Assembly: GCA_003506435.1 (NCBI GenBank)
Contig: DOAQ01000007.1
Coordinates: 1-64,000, forward strand
Direction: 5' to 3'
Source: Prolixibacteraceae bacterium
GTDB taxonomy: Bacteria; Bacteroidota; Bacteroidia; Bacteroidales; Prolixibacteraceae
DNA length: 64,000 bases
In this document: positions 17,816-27,528 of the stretch, piece after piece
How positions within the stretch are numbered: position 1 is the first letter of the stretch
How the letters are laid out: every line of letters begins with the position of its first letter
Position numbers and translations under genes: made by a program
Notes under the pieces: generated by a model
Told to the model about the DNA's origin: nothing
The model's database searches: none
What the model saw: only the letters and a program-made list of their open reading frames with translations

Positions 17816-18811
17816 ATGAGTATCAGCTATAAAGACTTAGGACTGGTAAACACGAAAGAAATGTTTGCCAAAGCAGTTGAAGGAGGCTACGCCATTCCTG
17901 CTTACAATTTCAACAACATGGAACAGCTTCAGGCAATTATTCAGGCTTGTGTTGAAACTAAGTCGCCCGTTATTTTACAGGTTTCGTCAGGCGCCCGCAA
18001 ATATGCCAATGCAACGCTTTTGAAAAATATGGCCCGTGGCGCTGTTGAGTATGCCAAAGAATTGGGTTATGAAATCCCGATTTGCCTTCACCTTGACCAT
18101 GGCGATACATTCGAACTTTGCAAAGACTGTATCGACAGCGGTTTTTCTTCAGTGATGATTGACGGTTCGCACCATTCTTTCGAAGAAAATATTGCACTAA
18201 CAAAAAAGGTTGTTGAATATGCACACGCTAACGGCGTAACTGTTGAAGGTGAACTGGGCGTTTTGGCCGGCGTTGAAGACGATGTTGTTGCAGAAAAATC
18301 GCACTACACCAAGCCGGAAGAAGTAATTGAATTTGTAAGCAAAACAGGTGTTGATTCACTGGCAATCTCGATCGGCACATCGCACGGAGCCAACAAATTC
18401 ACTCCTGCTCAGTGTACCCGCAATGCCGATGGTGTTCTGATACCTCCGCCACTGCGTTTCGACATTCTGGAAGAAATCGAAAGAAAATTGCCCGGATTCC
18501 CGATCGTTCTTCACGGGTCGTCTTCGGTTCCTCAGGAACACGTTGAAACTATTAATAAATTTGGTGGTGCAATGAAAGACGCTGTTGGTATTCCTGAAGA
18601 ACAACTTCGTAAAGCTGCGAAATCAGCCGTTTGCAAAATCAACATCGACTCAGACGGCCGTTTGGCGATGACCGCTGCTATCCGCAAAGTATTTGCTGAA
18701 AAACCAGCGGAATTCGATCCTCGCAAATATTTGGGACCAGCCCGCGACGAGCTGAAAAAACTCTACATGCACAAAAATATCAACGTATTGGGTTCTGCAG
18801 ATAAAGCATAA
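17816..18811 (+). CDS. Class II fructose-bisphosphate aldolase, second paralogue
   Basis: This is a 331-residue class II aldolase of a different subgroup from its divergent neighbour. It has the zinc-binding and substrate motifs ICLHLDHGDTFELCKDCID, VEGELGVLAGVEDD, ISIGTSHGANKF and VLHGSSSVPQEH. The phosphate-binding region KINIDSDGRLAMT is present. The 'ketose-bisphosphate aldolase' group includes fructose- and tagatose-bisphosphate enzymes, so the exact sugar is uncertain, although fructose-1,6-bisphosphate is likely. A strong terminator follows. Confidence 0.9.
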   Translation: MSISYKDLGLVNTKEMFAKAVEGGYAIPAYNFNNMEQLQAIIQACVETKSPVILQVSSGARKYANATLLKNMARGAVEYAKELGYEIPICLHLDHGDTFELCKDCIDSGFSSVMIDGSHHSFEENIALTKKVVEYAHANGVTVEGELGVLAGVEDDVVAEKSHYTKPEEVIEFVSKTGVDSLAISIGTSHGANKFTPAQCTRNADGVLIPPPLRFDILEEIERKLPGFPIVLHGSSSVPQEHVETINKFGGAMKDAVGIPEEQLRKAAKSAVCKINIDSDGRLAMTAAIRKVFAEKPAEFDPRKYLGPARDELKKLYMHKNINVLGSADKA

Positions 18812-18832
18812 CCAGATACGGTTATAAAATAT

Positions 18833-18867
18833 AAAAAAAGGACGGTCGAAAGGCTGTCCTTTTTTTA
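18833..18867 (+). terminator. Intrinsic terminator after the second aldolase
   Basis: AAAAAAAGGAC and GTCCTTTTTTT form a stem around a GGTCGAAAGGCT loop, with a T run downstream. It is about 20 bases past the stop and could also serve the converging SDR gene. Confidence 0.8.
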
Positions 18868-18892
18868 TGCCAAAAATGATTTTCCCAGGAAA

Positions 18893-19657
18893 CTATGATT
18901 CCCTGAAAAAATCACGCGCTGATCCCTGTGCCGTAGGCATTACCAGAATGTCATCGATATTTACGTGCGATGGCCTCGACAGAACAAACCAAATTGTATC
19001 TGCAATGTCTTTTGCATACAAAGGCGTAAAACCGTCGTACACTTTATCTGCCCTTTGCCGATCGCCTTTAAAACGGACCAATGAGAATTCCGTGTCAACT
19101 GCGCCCGGAGAAACCGTACTCACTTTCACACCTGAAGGAAGCAACTCAATACGCATGGTCCGGCTGATTGCCGCTACCGCATGCTTGGTTCCGCAATAAA
19201 CCGAGCCATTGGGGTAAACTTCTTTTCCTGCTACAGAAGAAATATTGACAATGTGTCCCGATTTGCGCTCAATCATTCCGGGACTGACCGTTTGGCTCAT
19301 GTATAAAAGCCCTTTGATGTTGGTGTCAATCATTTGTTCCCAGTCGTTCATGTCGGCTGAATCAACCGGCGCCAAACCGGCCGCAAGCCCTGCATTGTTG
19401 ATCAACACATCAATTTGTTTCCAGTCTGAAGGAAGGCTTTCATACGCGTTTTTAACTTCCGCTTTATCCCGGATATCAAAATTCAGGATTAAAACTTGTG
19501 CCGGACAGTCCGATTCAATCTCTTTTTTTACCTGTTCGAGGCGATCTTTCCGTCTCCCTGTTAAAATCAGGTTATAATTATTTTGAGCAAGTACCCTTGC
19601 TGTTTCCAGGCCGATACCTGACGTTGCCCCTGTTATTAGTGCGATTTTTCTATCCAT
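18893..19657 (-). CDS. SDR family NADP-dependent oxidoreductase
   Basis: This short-chain dehydrogenase/reductase has about 254 residues. The dinucleotide-binding TGATSGIG motif is at the N-terminus, followed by TGRRKDRLEQ (an Arg pair that favours NADP), NNAG, and the catalytic Ser (NISSVAG) and Tyr-x-x-x-Lys (YCGTK). It is close to YdfG-type 3-hydroxy acid/serine dehydrogenases; the substrate is not certain. The frame extends eight codons upstream to 19681; the internal ATG at 19655-19657 (MDRKIALITG) is the better start. It diverges from the AIR-synthase-related gene. Confidence 0.85.
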   Translation of the reverse strand: MDRKIALITGATSGIGLETARVLAQNNYNLILTGRRKDRLEQVKKEIESDCPAQVLILNFDIRDKAEVKNAYESLPSDWKQIDVLINNAGLAAGLAPVDSADMNDWEQMIDTNIKGLLYMSQTVSPGMIERKSGHIVNISSVAGKEVYPNGSVYCGTKHAVAAISRTMRIELLPSGVKVSTVSPGAVDTEFSLVRFKGDRQRADKVYDGFTPLYAKDIADTIWFVLSRPSHVNIDDILVMPTAQGSARDFFRES

Positions 19658-19748
19658 CCGAAGGTTTTTAAGAAATGCCAAAATTAAAAAAAACGTAAAA
19701 CTTATGGAATAACGAACTACTTAATTATTTTTGCTTTGCTAATACAAA

Positions 19749-19756
19749 TAAATTTG
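19749..19756 (+). promoter_or_regulatory. Possible -7 box, nearly leaderless
   Basis: TAAATTTG matches TAnnTTTG, only four bases before the ATG of the AIR-synthase-related gene. If used, the mRNA would be nearly leaderless. TTTG occurs upstream but with a short 15-base spacing. Confidence 0.35.
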
Positions 19757-19760
19757 TGCC

Positions 19761-20798
19761 ATGGTCGAATTGAAAGAAGAAATCCTTGAGTTTACAATTG
19801 ATCAGATTCCTGAAAACCAGGATATTAATGACATTGTAATGAATTTGATGGCAAACCCCAACCTCGCGCCAATCAATTATTTCAACGACTTCAGTGAGGA
19901 AGTTCCCGATCCCGATACCGTGGCGAACGGGGATACTGAAGAAACCGGCATTTTTTGCATGGATGGAAAGTGGATGGCAATGACGACGCACGCATTCCAT
20001 CATCACCTGAGCACAGACCCGCAAATAGCAACCGAAATTGTTATGAGCAGGGCAGCCCGTAGGATGATTGCAACCGGAGCCAACCCGGAGGCTGTCAGCG
20101 CCCTTCTGTACCATATTAATATTGCTGATCCAAACGGACAGTTTATTGCTTCGGGAGCAAAAAAAGGACTCGAAAATGCCTGCGAAAAATTTGGCATCAA
20201 ACTGACTGACCGCAAAATCCGGTTCGATTATTTTTCAGGTCATGAACCTGTTGCCCCAACCATCATCATTAGTTTAATGGGGAGCATTGCCGACAAAGAC
20301 AAAATGGTTACCCATAATTTCAAAACCAAGGGAAACAATGTTTTTGTAATTGGCCGTTCGTATGACGATATTAATTCTTCAGAATATCTTGAATTTTACC
20401 ACCAGGTAGAAAATTCACCACTGCCTGTTTTCGACATCAACACCGAGGTTGTTATCCAGAATACACTAAAAAAACTCATTGAAAAGGGACTTCTCACATC
20501 TGCAAGCCCGGTCGGCAAAGGAGGCCTTTTCTTTTCGATGCTCAGGGCCGGCATGCCTTCAGGCTTTGGTTTTGATATCACTACGGATGCCGAAATCCGC
20601 AAAGATGCGTTCCTTTTTGGCGAATCAATGGGCCGGATCATTGTCGGCGTCGACCCGTCGAAAGAAGATGATTTTGTCGATTTTATGAGCGAATCGAAAG
20701 TGCCGTTTTTTGCCGTGGGTCATGTTACCAAAGGTGAAATCCGGGTCGATGACGAATCGTTTGGCTACATCAATAAAATGACGCCTGGATTTGATTAG
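19761..20798 (+). CDS. AIR synthase-related protein (PurM/PurL fold)
   Basis: This 345-residue protein belongs to the PurM/AIR-synthase superfamily; the C-terminal half contains an AIRS-C-like Gly-rich stretch (SASPVGKGGLFFSMLRAG) and IIVGVDPSKEDDFVDF near the end. PurL and PurM use this fold to bind ATP and phosphorylated amidines. No full PurL is present in the window and the protein lacks a glutaminase domain, so it is not a complete FGAM synthase. Similar free-standing proteins exist in Bacteroidetes; their function is not settled. It is followed after 18 bases by menG/ubiE and probably co-transcribed. Confidence 0.7.
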   Translation: MVELKEEILEFTIDQIPENQDINDIVMNLMANPNLAPINYFNDFSEEVPDPDTVANGDTEETGIFCMDGKWMAMTTHAFHHHLSTDPQIATEIVMSRAARRMIATGANPEAVSALLYHINIADPNGQFIASGAKKGLENACEKFGIKLTDRKIRFDYFSGHEPVAPTIIISLMGSIADKDKMVTHNFKTKGNNVFVIGRSYDDINSSEYLEFYHQVENSPLPVFDINTEVVIQNTLKKLIEKGLLTSASPVGKGGLFFSMLRAGMPSGFGFDITTDAEIRKDAFLFGESMGRIIVGVDPSKEDDFVDFMSESKVPFFAVGHVTKGEIRVDDESFGYINKMTPGFD

Positions 20799-20816
20799 TT
20801 CCTTACTTTTAGTTTA

Positions 20817-21539
20817 ATGACTGTAAAACCGTATAAAGAATCGGAAGATCAAAAGAAGCAACAGGTCGAGCAGATGTTCGACAATATTGCGCACAAGTAC
20901 GATTTTCTGAATCATTTTTTATCGTTGGGTATCGATAAACTGTGGCGCCGGAAAGCTATCCGCATGTTATCAGTATTTCCGCACAATTCTATTTTGGATG
21001 TGGCAACCGGAACCGGTGATTTTGCAGTCGCAGCAACCCGTTTAAGCCCGGCGAAAATAACGGGCTTCGACCTTTCGGCCAATATGATAGAAGTAGGGCG
21101 GCAAAAAGTTGAAAAACTGGGACTCCAAAATATCATCCAATTTGTAAAAGGCGATTCCGAAAACATGCCTTTCCCCGATGCTTCGTACGATTCCATAACG
21201 GTTGGCTTTGGCGTACGTAATTTCGAAAACCTGGAAAAAGGACTTGCAGAATTTCACCGGGTACTAAAAAAAGATGGAGTAGCGGTGATTCTTGAATTTT
21301 CGCGGCCCCGCTATTTCCCGATGAAACAATTCTACAACTTCTACTTCCTGCATATCCTGCCACGGGTGGGAAATAAAATATCAAAAGACAAATCAGCCTA
21401 TTCCTATCTTCCTGAATCAGTAATGGCTTTTCCTGACGATCAGGATTTTCTGGGTATTCTGAAAAAGACCGGATTTAAGTCGGCCACTCAAAAACGCCTG
21501 ACTTTTGGCATTGCAACCATTTACCTGGCACAGAAATAA
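20817..21539 (+). CDS. ubiE: Demethylmenaquinone methyltransferase
   Basis: This 240-residue SAM-dependent methyltransferase makes menaquinone from demethylmenaquinone, the final step of the pathway. It has the family start (VEQMFDNIAHKYDFLNHFLS), the SAM-binding ILDVATGTGDFAVAA motif, the GFGVRNF segment and the EFSRP motif. Length is normal. In the menaquinone-using Bacteroidetes the name menG is equally apt. porT follows after 300 bases, a gene neighbourhood seen repeatedly in this phylum. Confidence 0.93.
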   Translation: MTVKPYKESEDQKKQQVEQMFDNIAHKYDFLNHFLSLGIDKLWRRKAIRMLSVFPHNSILDVATGTGDFAVAATRLSPAKITGFDLSANMIEVGRQKVEKLGLQNIIQFVKGDSENMPFPDASYDSITVGFGVRNFENLEKGLAEFHRVLKKDGVAVILEFSRPRYFPMKQFYNFYFLHILPRVGNKISKDKSAYSYLPESVMAFPDDQDFLGILKKTGFKSATQKRLTFGIATIYLAQK

Positions 21540-21839
21540 TGTTTTCTCGCAAAGGAGCAAAGCCACAAGGTAAATCACAAATCCCAATAAAACAACCCCG
21601 ATACTTCGGGTCAAGTAAAACAGTCGCCGGAATCAACTATCAAAGATCGTTTACATCGTTAACAATTGAGCAATTCAATACTTTAACAGGCCACAACATC
21701 GAATATCCGGAATAGTGAATCAATTCAATATCCAGACTCATCCTTCCAAATCGCCCGTAATTCTGCTTTCTCTTTTCTTAATTTCCATGCAATAAATTAG
21801 TATTATTGTGGTTTAAAATGCAGGTATTATTTTTTTAAA
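21540..21839. other. 300-base gap with decayed intergenic repeats
   Basis: No gene is supported here. The segment holds CGCAAAGGAGCAAAGCCACA, which looks like a decayed copy of a common Bacteroidetes CGCAAAG intergenic repeat, a small hairpin around CCCCGATACTTCGGG (about 21596-21610) and CATCGAATATCC. No clean TAnnTTTG box precedes porT; TATTATTG near 21800 is one mismatch away. Confidence 0.5.
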
Positions 21840-22613
21840 GTGAAGAACGCTATTTTATTCATATTATTCCTGTGCTACGCGATTTCGTCGATAGCACAAA
21901 AGTCAGTGGTGAATAATCTCACCACATTTGATGATAAACGCCTGCATTTTGGATTTACTTTGGGGATCAATGCTTTCGACTTTGGAATATCTCATTACCC
22001 AACGATTGGCGACGGCCCCTACGGAGAATTAGAACCTGACCCGCAACTTAGCGATCCAAACAGCATTACCAACGACGATGTGATCAGGGCCGATTTGTCC
22101 AAACTGGTTCCCGGTTTTTCAGTGGGTATTGTTTCAAGCTTGCGGCTGCATAATTATTTCGATTTACGATTTTTGCCGGGTATGTCATTTGGTGAGCGGC
22201 GGTTGGTGTATAATATTCCGATATACGATTCAAATTCTGATTATTATGCTGAAGGAGATGAATTCTACTCTATCAAATCGACATTTCTCGATTTTCCTTT
22301 GCTTATAAAATATAAATCGAACCGCATTAATAACCAAAAACCGTATCTTCTGGCAGGTGGCTCTTACCGGATTGACATTTCGAAAACAGGGGTGGAAGAT
22401 CTTGTCCGTTTAAAACGCGGTAGCTTTCATGCCGAACTTGGCATCGGATGGGATTCCTACCTGCAATTTTTCCGGCTTTCGACCGAATTTAAAGTCAGCC
22501 TTGGTCTGAATAACATCCTCGATACGCCAGGGGAAGGACAACTTCAGTATTACGGATATGCATTCGACCGACTGACATCCAATGTATTTACACTAAGTTT
22601 CCATTTCGAATAG
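21840..22613 (+). CDS. porT: Type IX secretion protein PorT
   Basis: This 257-residue outer-membrane protein matches PorT, required for type IX secretion in Porphyromonas and Flavobacterium. It has an N-terminal signal peptide (about residues 1-19, ending SSIAQ), then a beta-barrel-rich sequence with alternating aromatic residues and a typical terminal aromatic (FHFE). The motif LRFLPGMSFGERRLVYN is typical of the family. It starts with GTG at 21840. It follows ubiE and is separated by only three bases from the next gene. The presence of PorT agrees with the T9SS sorting tail on the giant protein at 31-39 kb. Confidence 0.88.
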   Translation: MKNAILFILFLCYAISSIAQKSVVNNLTTFDDKRLHFGFTLGINAFDFGISHYPTIGDGPYGELEPDPQLSDPNSITNDDVIRADLSKLVPGFSVGIVSSLRLHNYFDLRFLPGMSFGERRLVYNIPIYDSNSDYYAEGDEFYSIKSTFLDFPLLIKYKSNRINNQKPYLLAGGSYRIDISKTGVEDLVRLKRGSFHAELGIGWDSYLQFFRLSTEFKVSLGLNNILDTPGEGQLQYYGYAFDRLTSNVFTLSFHFE

Positions 22614-22616
22614 AAG

Positions 22617-24173
22617 TTGAAGAAAGAACTCAATATATCGCTTTCCCCGAAACAGGCGTCCGACGAGCAATTCTACAAACCTGTTTTGGCCGAGAAACTG
22701 CATGTTTCAGAAGAACAGATCAAACTGATTCAACTGAAACGCAGGTCGATTGATGCCCGCCAGCGGAACATACGCATCAATCTGGCTTTTGATGTATATG
22801 TGGATGAACTTCCTGAAGTAGAAAAAATTGAATTTCATTATACCGATGTAAGCAGCAAGGAGCCGGTACTTGTAATTGGAGCTGGTCCGGCCGGACTGTT
22901 TGCCGCGCTGCGCCTGATTGAACTGGGCTATAAACCACTGGTTTTTGAACGGGGCAAAGCGGTTGCCGACCGCAAAAAAGATATTGCCGCCATTTATCGC
23001 GACCATCTGGTGAACCCCGATTCTAATTTTGGGTTTGGAGAAGGTGGCGCCGGCACTTTTTCGGATGGGAAGCTGTACACCCGCTCGAAAAAACGGGGAG
23101 ATGTGCATAAAATACTGGAGGTATTTTATTTTAACGGGGCATCCGAAGATATTTTAATTGATGCTCATCCGCACATCGGAACGAATAAATTACCGGGAAT
23201 TATTACGAACATCCGGCAGACCATCATCAATGCCGGTGGTGAAATTCATTTCAGTGCGCGGGTTACCGATTTTATAGTGGAAAACGAAACCTGCAAAGGC
23301 ATTGTTTTGGCCGATGGCAGCAAAGTGAAAGGACTGGCAGTCATTCTGGCAACAGGCCATTCGGCCCGCGATATATACGAGTTGCTGTATCAGAAAGGGA
23401 TTACCATCGAAGCAAAGTCGTTTGCTGTCGGCGTCAGGGCCGAGCATCCGCAAGCACTCATCGATACCATTCAGTATAAACAAACGGAACGCGGTCCGTA
23501 CCTGCCTGCCGCTACCTATTCATTTGTCGAACAAGTTGAAAACCGGGGCGTTTATTCATTCTGCATGTGCCCGGGCGGAATCATGGTACCGGCGGCAACT
23601 GCCCCGGGAGAAATGGTGGTAAATGGCATGTCGCCCAGCAACCGCAATACCCGCTATGCCAACTCGGGCATAGTAGTTGAAATACGTCCCGAAGACCTGA
23701 ACGAATTTCGTCATACAGGCGCATTTGCAGGTCTTGAATTTCAGCGAAAAATGGAACGGCTGTGTTTTAAACTGAATGGAGGAACACAATTTGGCCCCGC
23801 CCAGCGGTTGGCCGATTTTGTTGCAGGAAGAAACTCACAGGACTTACCACAGGCATCATACAAACCGGGATTGGTCACCTCTCCGCTGCATGAAAAACTG
23901 CCGCGAAGCATTGCTTTCCGGTTGAAAGAAGCGTTTAAACTTATCGACCAAAAAGCAAAAGGTTACCTGACCAATGAAGCCGTGATTGTTGGCGTTGAAT
24001 CGCGAACATCGTCGCCTGTCCGCATTCCCCGCAACGAAGAAACGATGGAACATATCCGGATTAAAGGTTTGTATCCGTGTGGCGAGGGAGCTGGTTATGC
24101 CGGGGGTATTGTTTCGTCGGCTGTCGATGGCGAACGCTGCGCCGAAGCGTTTGATATGAATCAGAAAGGATAA
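22617..24173 (+). CDS. FAD-dependent dehydrogenase (COG2509-like)
   Basis: This 518-residue flavoprotein has an N-terminal domain of about 80 residues (LNISLSPKQASDEQ) before the FAD-binding fold (VLVIGAGPAGLFAALRLIEL, residues about 83-102). Other parts are GFGEGGAGTFSDGKLYTR and the closing GAGYAGGIVSSAVDG motif. The arrangement is that of the widespread 'uncharacterised FAD-dependent dehydrogenase' family, whose substrate is unknown. It starts with TTG at 22617, three bases after porT, so co-transcription is likely. Its 3' end overlaps the converging tamL gene by 13 bases. Confidence 0.85.
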   Translation: MKKELNISLSPKQASDEQFYKPVLAEKLHVSEEQIKLIQLKRRSIDARQRNIRINLAFDVYVDELPEVEKIEFHYTDVSSKEPVLVIGAGPAGLFAALRLIELGYKPLVFERGKAVADRKKDIAAIYRDHLVNPDSNFGFGEGGAGTFSDGKLYTRSKKRGDVHKILEVFYFNGASEDILIDAHPHIGTNKLPGIITNIRQTIINAGGEIHFSARVTDFIVENETCKGIVLADGSKVKGLAVILATGHSARDIYELLYQKGITIEAKSFAVGVRAEHPQALIDTIQYKQTERGPYLPAATYSFVEQVENRGVYSFCMCPGGIMVPAATAPGEMVVNGMSPSNRNTRYANSGIVVEIRPEDLNEFRHTGAFAGLEFQRKMERLCFKLNGGTQFGPAQRLADFVAGRNSQDLPQASYKPGLVTSPLHEKLPRSIAFRLKEAFKLIDQKAKGYLTNEAVIVGVESRTSSPVRIPRNEETMEHIRIKGLYPCGEGAGYAGGIVSSAVDGERCAEAFDMNQKG

Positions 24174-26494
24174 CCGATAGCGAAAGAAAGATTGAACGTA
24201 TCGGCATCGATTTTATAATTTCCGGGAATCCAGCGACGTCCTTCTTCCTGCGACGGGTCGCGCAGCTTCATCCCTACATCAAAACGAAACAGGAAATACT
24301 CAAAATCGAATCGAAATCCGAAGCCTGTTCCAACGGCAACCTGGTTATAAAAATTATTGAGTTTGAAAACTGCTCCTTCCCTGTTATCTTTCGAATTGAC
24401 AGCCCAAATATTACCTGCATCCATAAACAAAGCGCCTTCAATCATCATTAGCAAATGAAAACGGTATTCCAGGTTGGCCTCCAGTTTAATATCCGATAGT
24501 TGATTTGGATATGAAGTTTTCGGAGCGGCATACGAGCCAGGCCCCAACGTCCGCACCTGCCAGGCCCTGATCCCATTGGCTCCGCCTGTAAAATATTTCT
24601 TTTCGAAAGGCAACACATCAAAATTTCCGTAGGGGATGCCAATTCCGGCAAAGGCTCTCCCTACAATTGAATTATACTGGTCGAATTTGTGTCCGTAACG
24701 ATATTCAAAGTCCGTTTTTAAGTATTGGGCAAACCGTGTTTTCAGAACTTCATAATAAGCAAGCTGCTCGTTGGTTTCCGAATCCGTTTTTATGGTCTTG
24801 TCTTTATTTATCAAACCGGAATACAGTCCCAGAATATTTCCTGCCGATTCCAGATTTATCTTTACATACCGGTAGTCGCCAATCTGGTTCTGCTTCTGGT
24901 TATTAAAAACCCAGGAATAATTGGTTGCTGAAATCAGGTGGTCGGTAAAACTGCTTTTTATGTAGAAGTCTTTTATTGAATTGATAAACTCCTCGTTAAA
25001 TTCAGACAAGTTGACAAAATTAAAATCGAAGAGGTTTAGCGTTTGTGTAATATTTTCTGAACTTTTCCAGTGATATCCAAAACGGAGGGTACTGATGGTC
25101 CGGGTATAATCGGGTCGGTGTTGATAATTGTACCCTATACTCAGCTTGGTTTGTGGAATTTGGAAACTAAAATAGCGGGAATTCTTCAGCGGACTAAGAA
25201 ATTTTGGCAACGTAATGCCGGTTTCCAAACCAAATTCGCGGGTATTAAAATCGAGATTACTTCCGCTGATGGTTTGCTGGCGTTCCATCGCCCCTCTGAT
25301 CTGAAAATCGAGAACCTCGGCCCCTCTAAAAACATTACGGTGCTGAATATTTAGGTTTCCTGCAACGCCAAAGTTGCCCGACGAATTGGTACCCTCGACA
25401 TCGACCGACATTCCCTGTCTTGGCAAAGGCGACAATTGAAAATTACAGTCCAGTATACCATCGCCATTTGCCGACACAGAATCGGATTTAGAAAAATTGA
25501 TATCGATTACTTTAAACTGCCGGAGCCGGTTTAATGCGCTATACGTTTTCTCTATATTTCCAAGGGAAACGTAAGTACTATCCGGAATCCTGTTCAGGTC
25601 TTTAAATAAACTTGATTTATAATTCAGTTCCCCTTTATATAAAAAAGAATAATTCTTTTCAGTCAGCGTATCCGGCAATATTGGAATACCCGATTGGATA
25701 TGTGCCGGCGTATAATCGGAATTCACGAAATACCGGTTTACCCTGAATTTTCGATGTGGCTCAAACGTATTGGTTTCGGGGTTGGCATCTTCAACTTTTA
25801 AAACCAGATCAACCTGCTTACTATTAAGCATACTGTCCGCTTCATAACTAATAAGGTTTTCATTGAACAGGTAATATCCCCTGTTTTTCATGAAACGGGT
25901 AATCCGGTTGCGTTCAGCATTCAGCACATCTACATCGAAAATGCGGCCCACCCGTATCAGATGGTTCGCCGAATCATTTACAAGCAGGTTCTTTACCTGA
26001 ATATCGGTAACAGCAAATTCTAACTTACGAATCGTGTATGGGTTACCCGTAATTACACGATACAACTGATCGACCTTCGGTTTTCCCGAATGGTAAACCA
26101 GCGAATCCAGAATTACTGCATTGTAATAGCCTTTGTTCCGCAGGTAAACGTTCATCTGGTCGATACTACGCTGAGCCTGGTACTCTTCGTAAATAACAGG
26201 GGCCTCGCCAATACGTTTCAGCCAGTCGGTTTCACGCTTCGTGGACGACAAATTATACATGCCCAAATGAAACTTCAAAAAACCCAAAATCCGGAGATTC
26301 CCTTTTTGCCTGACATGCACTTTAAGTTCTTCCTTCGACACCTGTTCATTGTCAAGCTGAATCTCAACTTTATTGAGCATATACTTCCCTTCAGGAACAT
26401 ATTTTGTAGAATTACACCCAACAAAAAGAAATATTCCTGAAACCAGAATTACGATGAATGACCTGTGGTATATGTGTGTCCGAAAAAATTGCAT
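24161..26494 (-). CDS. tamL: Lipidated Omp85-family outer membrane protein, TamL type
   Basis: This 777-residue protein is a BamA/TamA-family outer membrane protein. The N-terminus is a lipoprotein signal (hydrophobic segment residues about 13-25, lipobox LFVGC with Cys27), then POTRA-like domains (for example MLNKVEIQLDNEQVSKEELK) and a C-terminal barrel with the conserved FDAGNIW and GFGFRFDFEYFLFRFD motifs. Lipid-anchored Omp85 proteins of this type are typical of Bacteroidetes and partner with TamB in outer membrane assembly (family knowledge). No tamB is in the window. It diverges from the RNA methyltransferase gene. Confidence 0.85.
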   Translation of the reverse strand: MQFFRTHIYHRSFIVILVSGIFLFVGCNSTKYVPEGKYMLNKVEIQLDNEQVSKEELKVHVRQKGNLRILGFLKFHLGMYNLSSTKRETDWLKRIGEAPVIYEEYQAQRSIDQMNVYLRNKGYYNAVILDSLVYHSGKPKVDQLYRVITGNPYTIRKLEFAVTDIQVKNLLVNDSANHLIRVGRIFDVDVLNAERNRITRFMKNRGYYLFNENLISYEADSMLNSKQVDLVLKVEDANPETNTFEPHRKFRVNRYFVNSDYTPAHIQSGIPILPDTLTEKNYSFLYKGELNYKSSLFKDLNRIPDSTYVSLGNIEKTYSALNRLRQFKVIDINFSKSDSVSANGDGILDCNFQLSPLPRQGMSVDVEGTNSSGNFGVAGNLNIQHRNVFRGAEVLDFQIRGAMERQQTISGSNLDFNTREFGLETGITLPKFLSPLKNSRYFSFQIPQTKLSIGYNYQHRPDYTRTISTLRFGYHWKSSENITQTLNLFDFNFVNLSEFNEEFINSIKDFYIKSSFTDHLISATNYSWVFNNQKQNQIGDYRYVKINLESAGNILGLYSGLINKDKTIKTDSETNEQLAYYEVLKTRFAQYLKTDFEYRYGHKFDQYNSIVGRAFAGIGIPYGNFDVLPFEKKYFTGGANGIRAWQVRTLGPGSYAAPKTSYPNQLSDIKLEANLEYRFHLLMMIEGALFMDAGNIWAVNSKDNREGAVFKLNNFYNQVAVGTGFGFRFDFEYFLFRFDVGMKLRDPSQEEGRRWIPGNYKIDADTFNLSFAIGYPF

Positions 26495-26589
26495 TCAAAT
26501 TATCAGTTTGTACAAAAATAACATGGATGAGTTTAATTAATTACTTCGCAGCTTTTTTATTTTTACAAGATAAACGAAAGTTAGAGGAT

Positions 26590-27351
26590 ATGCTCAGCAA
26601 AAACAAAATAAAATTCATTCAGTCGCTCGACCGGAAAAGAATACGCGAGGAACACGGTGTTTTTTTAGCCGAAGGAAACAAACTGGTTGAAGAAGCCCTT
26701 GCTTCGGGCTTCGAAATTGAATTGCTGGTATGCACCGGGGATTTTTTTTCAAAAAGAAATATTGACCCGGCCTCTGCTTCCGAGATTATTATTACCGACA
26801 AGGAAAATATAAAAAAGGCAAGTCTGCTGCAATCGCCGCAGGAAACACTGGCCGTGATAAAAAAACCATCTCCTGCTGTTTCCGAAATAAAATGTGCAGG
26901 CCGGCTCAGCCTGGCACTCGATTGCATCCAGGATCCGGGCAATCTGGGAACCATTTTGCGCATTGCCAACTGGTTTGGAATCGACCAAATTATATGCTCA
27001 CGCGATACCGTTGACGGATACAACCCGAAAGTAGTACAAGCCAGCATGGGCGCCATTTTCAGGGTAAAATTAGTGCATACTGAGCTGCTCGATTTTCTTC
27101 AGCATGAAAAAGAATTGGGATGCCCGGTTTATGGCGCTTTTCTGGATGGTAAAAACATTTACTGGCAGCAACTTTCCCCCACCGGAATACTTGTCATGGG
27201 AAACGAAGGGAACGGTATTTCCTCAGAAATTGAACCGTTGATTTCCGAAAGGCTTTTTATACCTTCTTTTGCTGAAAACAACTCAAAACCCGAATCGTTG
27301 AACGTTGCCGTCGCTACGGCCATTTGCTGCTCAGAATTCCGAAGAAGATAA
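26590..27351 (+). CDS. SpoU/TrmH-family RNA 2'-O-methyltransferase
   Basis: This enzyme of about 253 residues carries an N-terminal RNA-binding domain (LSKNKIKFIQSLDRKRIREE, HGVFLAEGNKLVEEAL) and the knotted SPOUT domain with the three family motifs: LDCIQDPGNLGTILRIANWF, LVMGNEGNGIS and SLNVAVATAI. It should methylate a ribose 2'-OH in rRNA or tRNA; the exact site is not known, although RlmB-like activity on 23S rRNA is common. The frame extends 44 codons upstream into the divergent tamL region; the ATG at 26590 (MLSKNKIKF) is the natural start. Confidence 0.85.
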   Translation: MLSKNKIKFIQSLDRKRIREEHGVFLAEGNKLVEEALASGFEIELLVCTGDFFSKRNIDPASASEIIITDKENIKKASLLQSPQETLAVIKKPSPAVSEIKCAGRLSLALDCIQDPGNLGTILRIANWFGIDQIICSRDTVDGYNPKVVQASMGAIFRVKLVHTELLDFLQHEKELGCPVYGAFLDGKNIYWQQLSPTGILVMGNEGNGISSEIEPLISERLFIPSFAENNSKPESLNVAVATAICCSEFRRR

Positions 27352-27528
27352 AAGGTATAAATTTCTCACGCCAAATCGAGAATCGCGTTATCCAGCATCG
27401 AATATCCTGTACGGAAAACACAAAGGTGAAAGATAAATTCCGACTATTGCGAAAATTGTCGGTCAAATAATGCCATGGTTTCTCCGTTTTCATTTAAATT
27501 CGTGCTAATTCTCATCAATGACAATTTC

